Positions 49,789-57,808 of a DNA stretch of 64,000 nt are shown here, piece after piece. Source of the stretch: Lachnospiraceae bacterium (GTDB taxonomy: Bacteria > Bacillota > Clostridia > Lachnospirales > Lachnospiraceae); contig FZRB01000005.1 of the NCBI GenBank assembly GCA_900199595.1, positions 94,890 through 158,889 of the forward strand, read 5' to 3'. Made by a program: the position numbers and the translations under genes. How positions within the stretch are numbered: the first letter of the stretch is position 1; every line of letters begins with the position of its first letter. The notes beneath the pieces are model-generated. The model was not told the DNA's origin and did not search any database. It saw only the letters and a program-made list of their open reading frames with translations.

Positions 49789-51843
49789 CTACTCCTCTTC
49801 CATCTTTTCTGTATACCCACATGCTGCATCTGAGCATGCTGCTTTCTTGCCCTTTATGATCATCATCTTTCCACACTCAGGACATTTCTTCGGAAGCGGT
49901 CTGTTCCAGGACATGAACTCGCACTCCGGATAATTGATACAGCCGTAGAACGGACGTCCCTTCTTTGTATTTCTCTTAACCATGTCTGAACCACACTCAG
50001 GACATTTAACGCCTATTTTTTCGAAGTATGGCTTTGTATTTCTACAGTTAGGGAAGTTCGGGCAGGCAAGGAACTTTCCGTATGCGCCGTACTTGATTAC
50101 CATATTGGCACCGCACTCCTCGCATACTTCTTCTGTTGTCTCGTCTGCTATCTTTATCTTCTCCAGATTCTTGCTTGCATTTTTGATCTCATTTTCAAGA
50201 TCAGGATAGAAGTTTCTTACAACAACCTTCCAGTCGATAGCACCTTCACCGATAGAATCAAGCAGTGATTCCATATTTGCAGTAAACTCTACGTCTACTA
50301 TTTCAGGAAATGCGGTCATCATGATTCCATTTACCGCCTCTCCCAGCTCAGTGATATAAAGATTCTTCTGTTCTTTTGTTATATATCTTCTATTTAATAA
50401 TGTAGATATAGTCGGAGCATAAGTGGACGGACGACCGATACCATTCTCCTCCATAGTCTTTACCAGAAGTGACTCGGTATAATGTGCCGGAGGCTCTGTA
50501 AAATGCTGTTTAGCCTCAACTCTGTCAAGCCTTAGCACATCACCTACATTTATTCCGCTAAGATTAGTAGTCTTGACCTTATCCTCTTCTGTACTATAAA
50601 CATTCAGATAACCTGCAAAGCTTACAGTGCTTTCGGAACATTTCAATGTTTCTCCTGCAGCTTCGACAGTAACCGTAAATATATCATAAACAGCTGCCTT
50701 CATTCTGCTGGCAACAAATCTCTCATAAATGAGTTTATAGAGCTTATACTGCTCTGCAGAAACATATGGCTTTATGGATGCCGGAGTCCTGGTCACGTCA
50801 GTCGGACGTATAGCCTCATGCGCATCCTGGATCTTCTTTGATTTATCTGTATCTACAGGAACACTATCAGCCACGTATTCCTCACCGAAATTATCCTTTA
50901 TATACTGTCTTGCATTTCTGTCTGCTTCATCTGAAACACGTGTAGAATCAGTTCTTAAATAGGTAATAAGACCTACAGTTCCATCACCGTTCAGATCAAT
51001 ACCTTCGTAGAGCTGCTGAGCAACTCTCATTGTCTTTGATGTAGTAAAATTGATCCTGCTGGCAGCCGTCTGCTGAAGTGTACTTGTCGTAAACGGAACA
51101 GGTGCCTTCTTAGTCCTGTTTGTTTTCTTTATATCGCTAACCGTAAAGGTTGCTTTATCCAGTTTCTTCTTGATCTCAAGAGCTGACTTCTCGTCCTTTA
51201 AATCCTTCTTGATATTAAACAGTGCAGAAGCCTTCTGTCCGGGAACCTTAAGATAGGTATCTATAGTCCAGTATTCCTCAGGAATGAAATCATTGATCTC
51301 ATTTTCCCTGTCAGAAATCATTTTAAGCGCAACAGACTGAACTCTTCCTGCTGAGAGGCTTCTTTTTCCGAGCTTTTCCCACAGAAGCGGACTTATCTCG
51401 TATCCCACAAGCCTGTCAACAACTCTTCGTGCCTGCTGAGCATCCACAAGATCCATATCGATGGCTCTCGCATTTTTTATTGATTCTTTAACCGCATTTT
51501 TAGTTATCTCGTTAAATGTAATCCTCTTATATGCTTTTTTGTCGAGCTTTAAAGCAACAGACAGATGATATGATATAGCCTCTCCCTCACGGTCCGGGTC
51601 AGTTGCCAGATATACAAAATCCGACTTCTTCGTAGCCTTCTTAAGTGAAGCCACAAGATCACCTTTTCCTCTGATGGTTATATAATGAGGTTCAAAATCA
51701 TTGTCCTTATCTATGCCCATACTGCTTCTGGGAAGGTCTCTTACATGTCCCTCAGAAGCTATTACTTCATAGTTTTTACCCAAAAATTTCTTTATGGTTT
51801 TTGCCTTTGTCGGTGACTCGACGATCACAAGATTTTTTGCCAT
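49789..51843 (-). CDS. topA: DNA topoisomerase I
   Basis: A 684-residue type IA topoisomerase that relaxes negative supercoils. The Toprim domain has ESPTKAKTI and the DPDREGEAI acidic motif. The active-site Tyr is in TYLRTDSTR. Three C-terminal four-Cys zinc fingers follow (CEECG..CPNFPNC, CPECG..CINYPEC, CPECG..CSDAAC). The domains and length are normal. It lies upstream of the DUF6115-like gene and downstream of dprA, a common Firmicutes order. Confidence 0.97.
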   Translation of the reverse strand: MAKNLVIVESPTKAKTIKKFLGKNYEVIASEGHVRDLPRSSMGIDKDNDFEPHYITIRGKGDLVASLKKATKKSDFVYLATDPDREGEAISYHLSVALKLDKKAYKRITFNEITKNAVKESIKNARAIDMDLVDAQQARRVVDRLVGYEISPLLWEKLGKRSLSAGRVQSVALKMISDRENEINDFIPEEYWTIDTYLKVPGQKASALFNIKKDLKDEKSALEIKKKLDKATFTVSDIKKTNRTKKAPVPFTTSTLQQTAASRINFTTSKTMRVAQQLYEGIDLNGDGTVGLITYLRTDSTRVSDEADRNARQYIKDNFGEEYVADSVPVDTDKSKKIQDAHEAIRPTDVTRTPASIKPYVSAEQYKLYKLIYERFVASRMKAAVYDIFTVTVEAAGETLKCSESTVSFAGYLNVYSTEEDKVKTTNLSGINVGDVLRLDRVEAKQHFTEPPAHYTESLLVKTMEENGIGRPSTYAPTISTLLNRRYITKEQKNLYITELGEAVNGIMMTAFPEIVDVEFTANMESLLDSIGEGAIDWKVVVRNFYPDLENEIKNASKNLEKIKIADETTEEVCEECGANMVIKYGAYGKFLACPNFPNCRNTKPYFEKIGVKCPECGSDMVKRNTKKGRPFYGCINYPECEFMSWNRPLPKKCPECGKMMIIKGKKAACSDAACGYTEKMEEE

Positions 51844-51925
51844 AATCCCTCCGGTATATGTTAATTACCCCAGATTCTATATTTCCCTATAACTCACTGA
51901 TTCGGTACTATATACCAAAAAATTT

Positions 51926-53071
51926 TCAAATGCAAGTATTTTTTCCTGACAGTATATAGTAGCTCTGTTCGATCGACCTGACATATCCCAGCTCCTCCAG
52001 CGACTTCATCTGGTGGATCGTATCTGTTATATTCATGTCATTTGCTCTTATCAGATCATCAATAAAAACCGGTTCAAAACCAAGCATTCCCAGAAGTTTT
52101 TTCTGTTTTTCATCAAGTCCTGTACCTTTTATATCTGCCTTCCCTTTGTTATCTGTTTTTTTGTAAAATGTATCCGCTCCGAACATATTTATAATGATGT
52201 CTGCCGGACTGTCAACCAGCATGGCCCCCTGCTTTATCAGATTATTAGTCCCTTTGGACAGCATGTCTGTCACCCTGCCGGGAACCGCATAAACATCCTT
52301 ATTCTGCTCCAGCGCATTATCAACCGTTATAAGAGAACCGCTCCTGAGAGCCGCCTCTATCACCAGAATACCATCTGAAAGCCCGCTTATTATTCTGTTC
52401 CTTGCAGGAAAATGTAACGACACATGAGCTTCGCCGGGCTCGTACTCAGAAAGAATAAGAGACTTCTCACACATTTCCATAAAAATGTCATAGTTTGTCT
52501 GGGGGTAGCATATATCAACTCCTCCTCCCAAAACAGCAATGGTCTTACCCTTCGATTCCAGAACCGCCTGATGTGAGCGGGCATCAATCCCCATGGCCAT
52601 CCCGCTGATTATTGTTATTCCCTTAACTGCCAGAGATTTGGCAAATTCATCAGCCACAAGACTGCCATAATGAGTAGGTCTGCGGCTTCCCACTATCCCG
52701 ATTCCATTTTCATAGTTTAAGAGTTCAGTCCTTCCTCTCATGAAAAGCACAAGAGGAGGTGTCGGTATCGGTTTAAGTCTTTCGGGATATTCCGGATCAT
52801 CAAGTGTGACAGCGGTTATTCCCTTTCTATCCAGACTGGTCATTAATCTGTCATACCAAATGTCAGTTTTGTCTTCTCTTATCTCCTCCATGGTCGATGG
52901 CTTTATTATATGTTTTTCCAGTAATCTTTCTACTTCCTGCCCCTCATTAGTAAGCACCTCATAAACTGAGACAGCATCACCAAATATCTTAAGCAGCACA
53001 GCCCTGTCTTTAATCCTGAAGGTTTTGATGTGATTCAGCCAAAGGAGGCAGTTTCTATTTGTCTTTTCCAT
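51926..53071 (-). CDS. dprA: DNA processing protein DprA
   Basis: A 381-residue DprA that protects incoming single-stranded DNA and loads RecA in transformation. The Rossmann core has IGIVGSRRPTHYGSLVADEF, GMAMGIDARSHQAVLES, TIAVLGGGVDICYPQTN and VPGRVTDMLSKGTNNLIKQGAML. The C-terminal winged helix is present. The start is ATG 53071, with GGAGG embedded at the comM stop (53073); the upstream frame is comM sequence. It lies between comM and topA. Confidence 0.94.
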   Translation of the reverse strand: MEKTNRNCLLWLNHIKTFRIKDRAVLLKIFGDAVSVYEVLTNEGQEVERLLEKHIIKPSTMEEIREDKTDIWYDRLMTSLDRKGITAVTLDDPEYPERLKPIPTPPLVLFMRGRTELLNYENGIGIVGSRRPTHYGSLVADEFAKSLAVKGITIISGMAMGIDARSHQAVLESKGKTIAVLGGGVDICYPQTNYDIFMEMCEKSLILSEYEPGEAHVSLHFPARNRIISGLSDGILVIEAALRSGSLITVDNALEQNKDVYAVPGRVTDMLSKGTNNLIKQGAMLVDSPADIIINMFGADTFYKKTDNKGKADIKGTGLDEKQKKLLGMLGFEPVFIDDLIRANDMNITDTIHQMKSLEELGYVRSIEQSYYILSGKNTCI

Positions 53072-53072
53072 G

Positions 53073-54620
53073 CTACCTCCAATCTTCATAAACACCTGCT
53101 TCATTTCTAAAGAAAGATGCTTCCTCTATATCATGTGTACTTATTATTTCTCTTCCTTCCAAATCAGCTATGGTCCTTGCAAGCCTGAGAAGCTTAAAAT
53201 AGCCTCTGGCACTTATTTCCGTATCTTCAAAAATACTTTTGAGGAGCCGACGTTCATTATCACCGAGTCTGATGTAATCCCCTATCTTAGACTGAGGTAT
53301 CTCAGAATTAAAACTGAAGGTTTCATTTCTGTAACGATTCTTTTGAATCTCGATAGCCCTTTCTATCTGCTTCTTTGCAGTTGTTGAATCCATTCCCTTT
53401 TCATCGGAGAACAGCTGCTCGAACTTAACCGGTTTTATCTCCAGTCTGATATCAATCCTGTCCATGATAGGATGACTTATCTTATTCTGATAATGATATA
53501 TCTCCGATGCAGAACACCGGCACTTTCTCCTGTCAGGGAAGAAACCACAGGGACAGTTATTTCTTGCTGATACGAGCATGAATCTGGCCGGAAATGTATA
53601 GCTGGCCCGAACTCTGGAAACTGATATCACCTTGTCCTCCATAGGCTGTCTCAGAGCTTCGATCACATTTCTCTGAAACTCAGGAAATTCATCCATAAAA
53701 AGGACTCCACTGTTTGCAAGACTGACCTCACCGGGTTTCGGTCTCGGACCGCCTCCTATAAGAGCAGCTTCTGTTACATTCTGTCCCGGACTTCTGAAGG
53801 GTCTTCTTGTCATAAGACCGCCCTTCATATCCAGAGCACCTGCCACGCTGTATATTTTCGTAAGCTCGAGACTTTCTTCATAGGTCAGCTCCGGCATAAG
53901 CTCCGGGATACATTTGGCTATCATGGATTTACCGGAACCGGCCGCCCCTGTAAGAATAATATTATGAAAGCCTGCTACGGCAATTATAATGCCCCTTTTC
54001 ATAACCTCCTGTCCCCGTATGTTTCCAAGATCATAGGTAAAAGAATCAAACTTCACACAGGGATTATCAGGTATAGTAAAAACATCACCCCATTCATTTT
54101 TTAGGAAAATGTCGATTATATCTGCCAGTTCATTAACAGGTATAATATCCACATCCTTGATAAAGGTTGCTTCGTAGCAGTTACTTACAGGAAGCACAAC
54201 TCTCTTAATTCCCTGCTTCGCCGCTGCATCGACAATAGGAAGAACACCTGAGGTTGCAAGGATTTTACCATCCAGTCCCAGCTCACCGAGAAACAGAGTC
54301 TGTTCAAGCTCTTTATTAAATTCTGCAGAGAAAATAAAACAGCCCATAGATATGAGAATGCTGGCTGCGATGGCTGTATCAAAACCAGTGCCATCCTTCC
54401 TGACATCCCCGGGCGACAGATTCACAGTTACCTTCCTCGATGGAACAGGATAACCGGAATTTTTGAGTGCGGTCCTGACTCTGTCAGCCGCTTCTTTAAC
54501 TGACGAGGACAGATACCCAACAAGACTAAGCCCCGGCAGACCCATACTGATATCAGACTCAACCGTGATCAGCATACCGTCTATTCCCAGAGCTACACCA
54601 CTATAGATTTTTGAATACAA
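53073..54620 (-). CDS. comM: Mg-chelatase-like competence protein ComM
   Basis: A 515-residue ComM-type AAA+ ATPase (YifB family) that helps branch migration of donor DNA. The start is a TTG at 54620 (YSKIYSGVALGIDGMLITVESDISMGLPGL) with GGGAG upstream, matching the normal N-terminus. A longer frame to 54851 only translates the hairpin element upstream. The N-terminal Lon-like domain, Walker A (GAAGSGKS), Walker B (GVLFMDEFPEF), a four-Cys segment (CPCGFFPDRRKCRC) and the C-terminal domain are present. Its last codon overlaps the dprA ribosome site. Confidence 0.94.
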   Translation of the reverse strand: MYSKIYSGVALGIDGMLITVESDISMGLPGLSLVGYLSSSVKEAADRVRTALKNSGYPVPSRKVTVNLSPGDVRKDGTGFDTAIAASILISMGCFIFSAEFNKELEQTLFLGELGLDGKILATSGVLPIVDAAAKQGIKRVVLPVSNCYEATFIKDVDIIPVNELADIIDIFLKNEWGDVFTIPDNPCVKFDSFTYDLGNIRGQEVMKRGIIIAVAGFHNIILTGAAGSGKSMIAKCIPELMPELTYEESLELTKIYSVAGALDMKGGLMTRRPFRSPGQNVTEAALIGGGPRPKPGEVSLANSGVLFMDEFPEFQRNVIEALRQPMEDKVISVSRVRASYTFPARFMLVSARNNCPCGFFPDRRKCRCSASEIYHYQNKISHPIMDRIDIRLEIKPVKFEQLFSDEKGMDSTTAKKQIERAIEIQKNRYRNETFSFNSEIPQSKIGDYIRLGDNERRLLKSIFEDTEISARGYFKLLRLARTIADLEGREIISTHDIEEASFFRNEAGVYEDWR

Positions 54621-54699
54621 TTGAGGCTCCCTTCCGCCTCTTCGGAATAACGCATATCTAATGATATACGCTGCCCCCCTGATAGTCAAGCAACAAAAA

Positions 54700-54861
54700 A
54701 AGATGACAGTTGAACCGTGGCTCTGGGATACGGTTCGAAGAACCGAGGGCTCCCAGGGTCCGAGCAAAGCGAGGATGCGCCTCACGAAGTGCAGCCATGA
54801 CTTCCAAAGGAAGTCATGCATATCGACAAAGTCGATATGGCACAGGTTCAAATTATCATCT
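54700..54861. repeat. 160-bp element with serial palindromes and shared outer arms
   Basis: AGATGACAGTTGAACC near 54701-54716 faces GGTTCAAATTATCATCT (54845-54861); the arms are imperfect but similar to the two terminator hairpins at 22202 and 45481. Within are CGGTTC/GAACCG (54731-54745, GAA loop), CTGGGA/TCCCAG, CATGACTTCC/GGAAGTCATG (54796-54818, AAA loop) and CATATCGAC/GTCGATATG (54819-54839, AAA loop), all perfect. It lies between the comM start and the first CobW gene's stop. Confidence 0.75.
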
Positions 54862-54889
54862 ATTTATGTAAACTAATTATTTTACCATA

Positions 54890-55852
54890 TTAGTAATTGA
54901 AATATACAAGATCATCGGCAGCTGGGCCTGTAAGGGATACGCTGTCAGCGTAGATAACCGGACCTTCTCCCTGAAATTCAGGATAGAACTCTTTCTTGAT
55001 GGAACCCTCAACTATTATCCAGTCTCTATCCTTAAGAGTCGATGCTCCTTTATAGTAGGTTTTAAAACCAATAAATGCGATATCGTCAGCACAGCAGGTC
55101 ATGGCAAAGCGTCCCGGAACGAATTCTGTATTTCCGTAGTTAGATGGTCTGTGTGCCTGTGCCTTAAATCTGATACGCTTTCCTACGTACTTGTCAGGAT
55201 TGTCGGCAGCATCGATATAGAATATGCCAAAGTCCTCTTCTTCAAGCTCGATCACATCCTTATCAATATCATATGGAAGAACAGTTTCCTCGTCAGTCTG
55301 AATAGGCTTGCCGTCCTTACCCTCAAAAATAACCTGACCACGTCTGTTAACAGCTCTAAGACTTCTTCTGTATTCAGCTGTCTTTGTATTTTCATCACAT
55401 CTGTTGAAGATGATCATGTCCGCATTTCTCAGCTGATCCATCATGATCTTCTTCATGTTATTTACATATACATCAAATGTAGTCGCATCCACAAAGGATA
55501 TAACCTGGACTACTGTCCAGCCCTTTGGAACTCTTATCTGGAATATACGGTCAAGCTCCCACATACCGTTGTATTCGATCATTACATTTTCGGGATTATA
55601 TTTTCTTCCAAGCTCCAGAAGATGATCAGCGGTAAGGGAAGATTCATCTATGTATTCAAGATAAATATTCTTTTCCTTTAAAACCTTCTCATCATATTCC
55701 TCTTCTCCATCTTCACATGCAAGAAGAAGAGTTTTTGCTCCTTCGGTAAAACCCTGATTCAGAAGCACATCATTTGCAAATGTAGTCTTTCCACTACCCA
55801 GAAATCCCATGAAGACGTATACAGGAATTTCCTCCGGTTCATTATTAAACAT
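54890..55852 (-). CDS. CobW-type GTPase fused to a TIGR03943-like domain
   Basis: A 320-residue protein. The N-terminal CobW/G3E GTPase has Walker A GFLGSGKTT (16-24) and a NRCD guanine motif (FNRCDENTKT), but not the metal-binding CxCC motif usual in this family. The C-terminal 120 residues (RIRFKAQAHRPSNYGNTEFVPGRFAMTCCADDIAFIGFKTYY) resemble the TIGR03943/YcgQ domain of proteins linked to zinc starvation and permease partners. It is cytoplasmic. It lies 29 bp downstream of another CobW GTPase gene and probably shares its transcript. Confidence 0.85.
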   Translation of the reverse strand: MFNNEPEEIPVYVFMGFLGSGKTTFANDVLLNQGFTEGAKTLLLACEDGEEEYDEKVLKEKNIYLEYIDESSLTADHLLELGRKYNPENVMIEYNGMWELDRIFQIRVPKGWTVVQVISFVDATTFDVYVNNMKKIMMDQLRNADMIIFNRCDENTKTAEYRRSLRAVNRRGQVIFEGKDGKPIQTDEETVLPYDIDKDVIELEEEDFGIFYIDAADNPDKYVGKRIRFKAQAHRPSNYGNTEFVPGRFAMTCCADDIAFIGFKTYYKGASTLKDRDWIIVEGSIKKEFYPEFQGEGPVIYADSVSLTGPAADDLVYFNY

Positions 55853-55881
55853 ATTGTTTTCCTCTATTTATTCAGATCTTT

Positions 55882-57132
55882 TTAAAGGCCAAATAATTCT
55901 GCTACCTTTTTCTCATCCAGCTTGCTACCGATAACGCAGAGCTTTCCGGTATAATCAGGTGAACCCTGTCTTATCTCATATTCACCGGGAACAAGATCGA
56001 ACTCCAGCCATTTTCCATCCTTATCAGGCACGATACCCTTTGCACGAAGGATGATACCTAGTTCATTATCCTCTTCTACTGCCAGCTTATCAAGAATCAC
56101 CTTCAGCTCATCCTCGCTGTATTTATGAGCAGTCTCTCTGCCCCAGCTTGTAAATACTTCGTCAGCATCATGATGGTGATGATGATGTCCGCAGCTGCAG
56201 ACACCGTTCTCATCATAATGATGTTCATGATGGTGCTCGTGATCATGATCGTGGTCATGGTCATGATGGTGATGATGCTCATGTTCATCTTCGTCATCAT
56301 CGTCATGGTCGTGATGGTGGTGATGATGCTCATGTTCATCCTCGTCTTCATCGTCATGGTCGTGATGGTGGTGATGATGCTCATGTTCATCTTCGTCTTC
56401 ATCGTCATGGTCGTGATGGTGGTGATGATGCTCATGTTCATCTTCGTCATGATCGTGGTCATGATGATGGTGATGATGCTCTTCATCATCAACGGCAGGG
56501 TCATACTTGAAGTTCTTCATTATATCTTCTATTGAAGATGAATGCTCCATAGCATCAAGTATTATAGTTCCTGTTATATCATCCCAAGGTGTTGTGATTA
56601 TTCTTGCCTCAGCATTATGCTCTTTTATCAAATCGACAGCTGTAAGAAGCTTAGCCTCATCAACATTCTGAGTACGGCTCAGAACTACAGTACCACAAGC
56701 TTCAATCTGATTCAGGAAGAACTCACCGAAGTTCTTGATATACATCTTAGCCTTGGTAACATCTACTACAGTAGTTGCGCTGTTAAGAGCTATCTCGACA
56801 TTTTCACCAGCCTTCTGAATAGCCTTGATAACATCAGAGAGTTTACCTACACCTGAAGGCTCTATGATAACTCTGTCAGGCTTATAATCAGTAACAACCT
56901 GCTTAAGAGCCTCACCGAAATCACCAACAAGTGAGCAGCAGATACAGCCTGAATTCATCTCAGTAATATTTACACCCGCTTCCTTTAAGAAGCCACCGTC
57001 TATACCGATCTCGCCAAACTCATTTTCGATAAGAACAACCTGTTCACCCTTGAAAGCTTCGCTTATCAGTTTCTTAATAAGGGTCGTTTTTCCGGCTCCG
57101 AGAAAGCCGGATATGATATCTATTTTCGTCAT
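55882..57132 (-). CDS. CobW-type metallochaperone GTPase with very His-rich insert
   Basis: A 416-residue G3E GTPase from ATG 57132 (CGAGGTG upstream; the ATG at 57180 is not supported). Walker A is GFLGAGKTT (9-17), and the metal motif is CICC with Cys 63, 65 and 66. Residues about 215-320 are a repeated DDEDEDEHEHHHHHH-type tract of four blocks, then HEHHYDENGVCSCGHHHHHHDADEVF. The C-terminal CobW domain closes the protein. The His/Asp/Cys content points to zinc, nickel or another transition-metal store or delivery. It heads a pair with a second CobW GTPase. DNA repeats in the His tract suggest variable length. Confidence 0.9.
   Translation of the reverse strand: MTKIDIISGFLGAGKTTLIKKLISEAFKGEQVVLIENEFGEIGIDGGFLKEAGVNITEMNSGCICCSLVGDFGEALKQVVTDYKPDRVIIEPSGVGKLSDVIKAIQKAGENVEIALNSATTVVDVTKAKMYIKNFGEFFLNQIEACGTVVLSRTQNVDEAKLLTAVDLIKEHNAEARIITTPWDDITGTIILDAMEHSSSIEDIMKNFKYDPAVDDEEHHHHHHDHDHDEDEHEHHHHHHDHDDEDEDEHEHHHHHHDHDDEDEDEHEHHHHHHDHDDDDEDEHEHHHHHDHDHDHDHEHHHEHHYDENGVCSCGHHHHHHDADEVFTSWGRETAHKYSEDELKVILDKLAVEEDNELGIILRAKGIVPDKDGKWLEFDLVPGEYEIRQGSPDYTGKLCVIGSKLDEKKVAELFGL
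56200..56500. repeat. Repetitive DNA encoding the His/Asp-rich insert
   Basis: Four in-frame near-copies of a block of alternating GAT/GAA/CAT codons encode the His/Asp tract of the CobW protein. Because the unit is read as low-complexity in all frames, several long plus-strand frames arise here and are artefacts. Confidence 0.8.
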
Positions 57133-57220
57133 TATAAATACACCTCGATTCTTATATTTATGATTATTTTTTCCTAACATCTATTTTATCAAATCTGTCA
57201 AGCCCCCTAATTCCCAAATT

Positions 57221-57702
57221 GTATACTTTTATGTACATGATTTGTGATTATATACTCATGAATCACGCTCGTGATTTTCTAAATTCTTTGAGATACCTTC
57301 TGCGAGTTAAAAACCGCTCGGCTTTAACTCGTCCAAATGCCCTTTATCATATAAGGAAGGCATTTGGACTTCAGACAAATCCGCTCGCGGTATAACTCGC
57401 GAAGCTATCTCTTCGAATTTGACGAAAATCAAGCTATCGATTCAATGAGTATATAATCACAAATCATGTATCTAAGTATCGTCGCGAGCAAGCTGACTAA
57501 GCAGGACACGAGTGTATGCCTGAGAGACCGTTTCGGGTCTCGGCGCTTAGCGATTCAGACATCTGATTTTTAGATGGCTGAGAGCTTAGCGAGCGAAGCG
57601 ACCGCTAGGGGTACCCGAACCGTACGAGAGTAGTGTCTCTCAGGTATATCATCTCGTGACTGCGAGTTTCAGCTTGCCGCGGGTATAGTCTAAAAAGTAT
57701 AC
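57221..57702. repeat. 480-bp nested inverted-repeat element
   Basis: This fills most of the 676-bp gap between the His-rich CobW start and glgB. The outer arms are GTATACTTTT (57221-57230) and AAAAGTATAC (57693-57702). A perfect 26-bp arm pair (57234-57259 and 57445-57470) encloses ATCACG/CGTGAT (57262-57275), CGAGTTAAA/TTTAACTCG (57303-57331) and GTCCAAATGCC/GGCATTTGGAC (57331-57369). The right half has GCAAGCTGA/TCAGCTTGC (57488-57496, 57669-57677), TGCCTGAGAGAC with GTCTCTCAGGTA, and GAGACC/GGTCTC. No reading frame with gene character is seen. Confidence 0.8.
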
Positions 57703-57737
57703 TTTATGAGATTTTTAATTACCTCCGAAAAGCATTG

Positions 57738-57768
57738 AAAAATCGAGGGAGTTCATCCCTCGATTTTT
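57738..57768 (-). terminator. glgB terminator
   Basis: AAAAATCGAGGGA (57738-57750) and TCCCTCGATTTTT (57756-57768) form a perfect 13-bp stem with a 5-nt loop and flanking A and T tracts, 41 bp after the glgB stop. It is active in either direction. Confidence 0.9.
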
Positions 57769-57808
57769 TGTATATCATTCATCCCCTTCCAACCAGAAGG
57801 CATCTCTG

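Noticed and set aside
54621..54851. 77-residue N-terminal extension of ComM
   Set aside because: It translates the palindromic element upstream; the family N-terminus matches the TTG at 54620.
56125..56535. Plus-strand Met/Val-rich frame in the CobW His tract
   Set aside because: It is produced by the GAT/CAT repeat on the opposite strand and has no domain or start signal.
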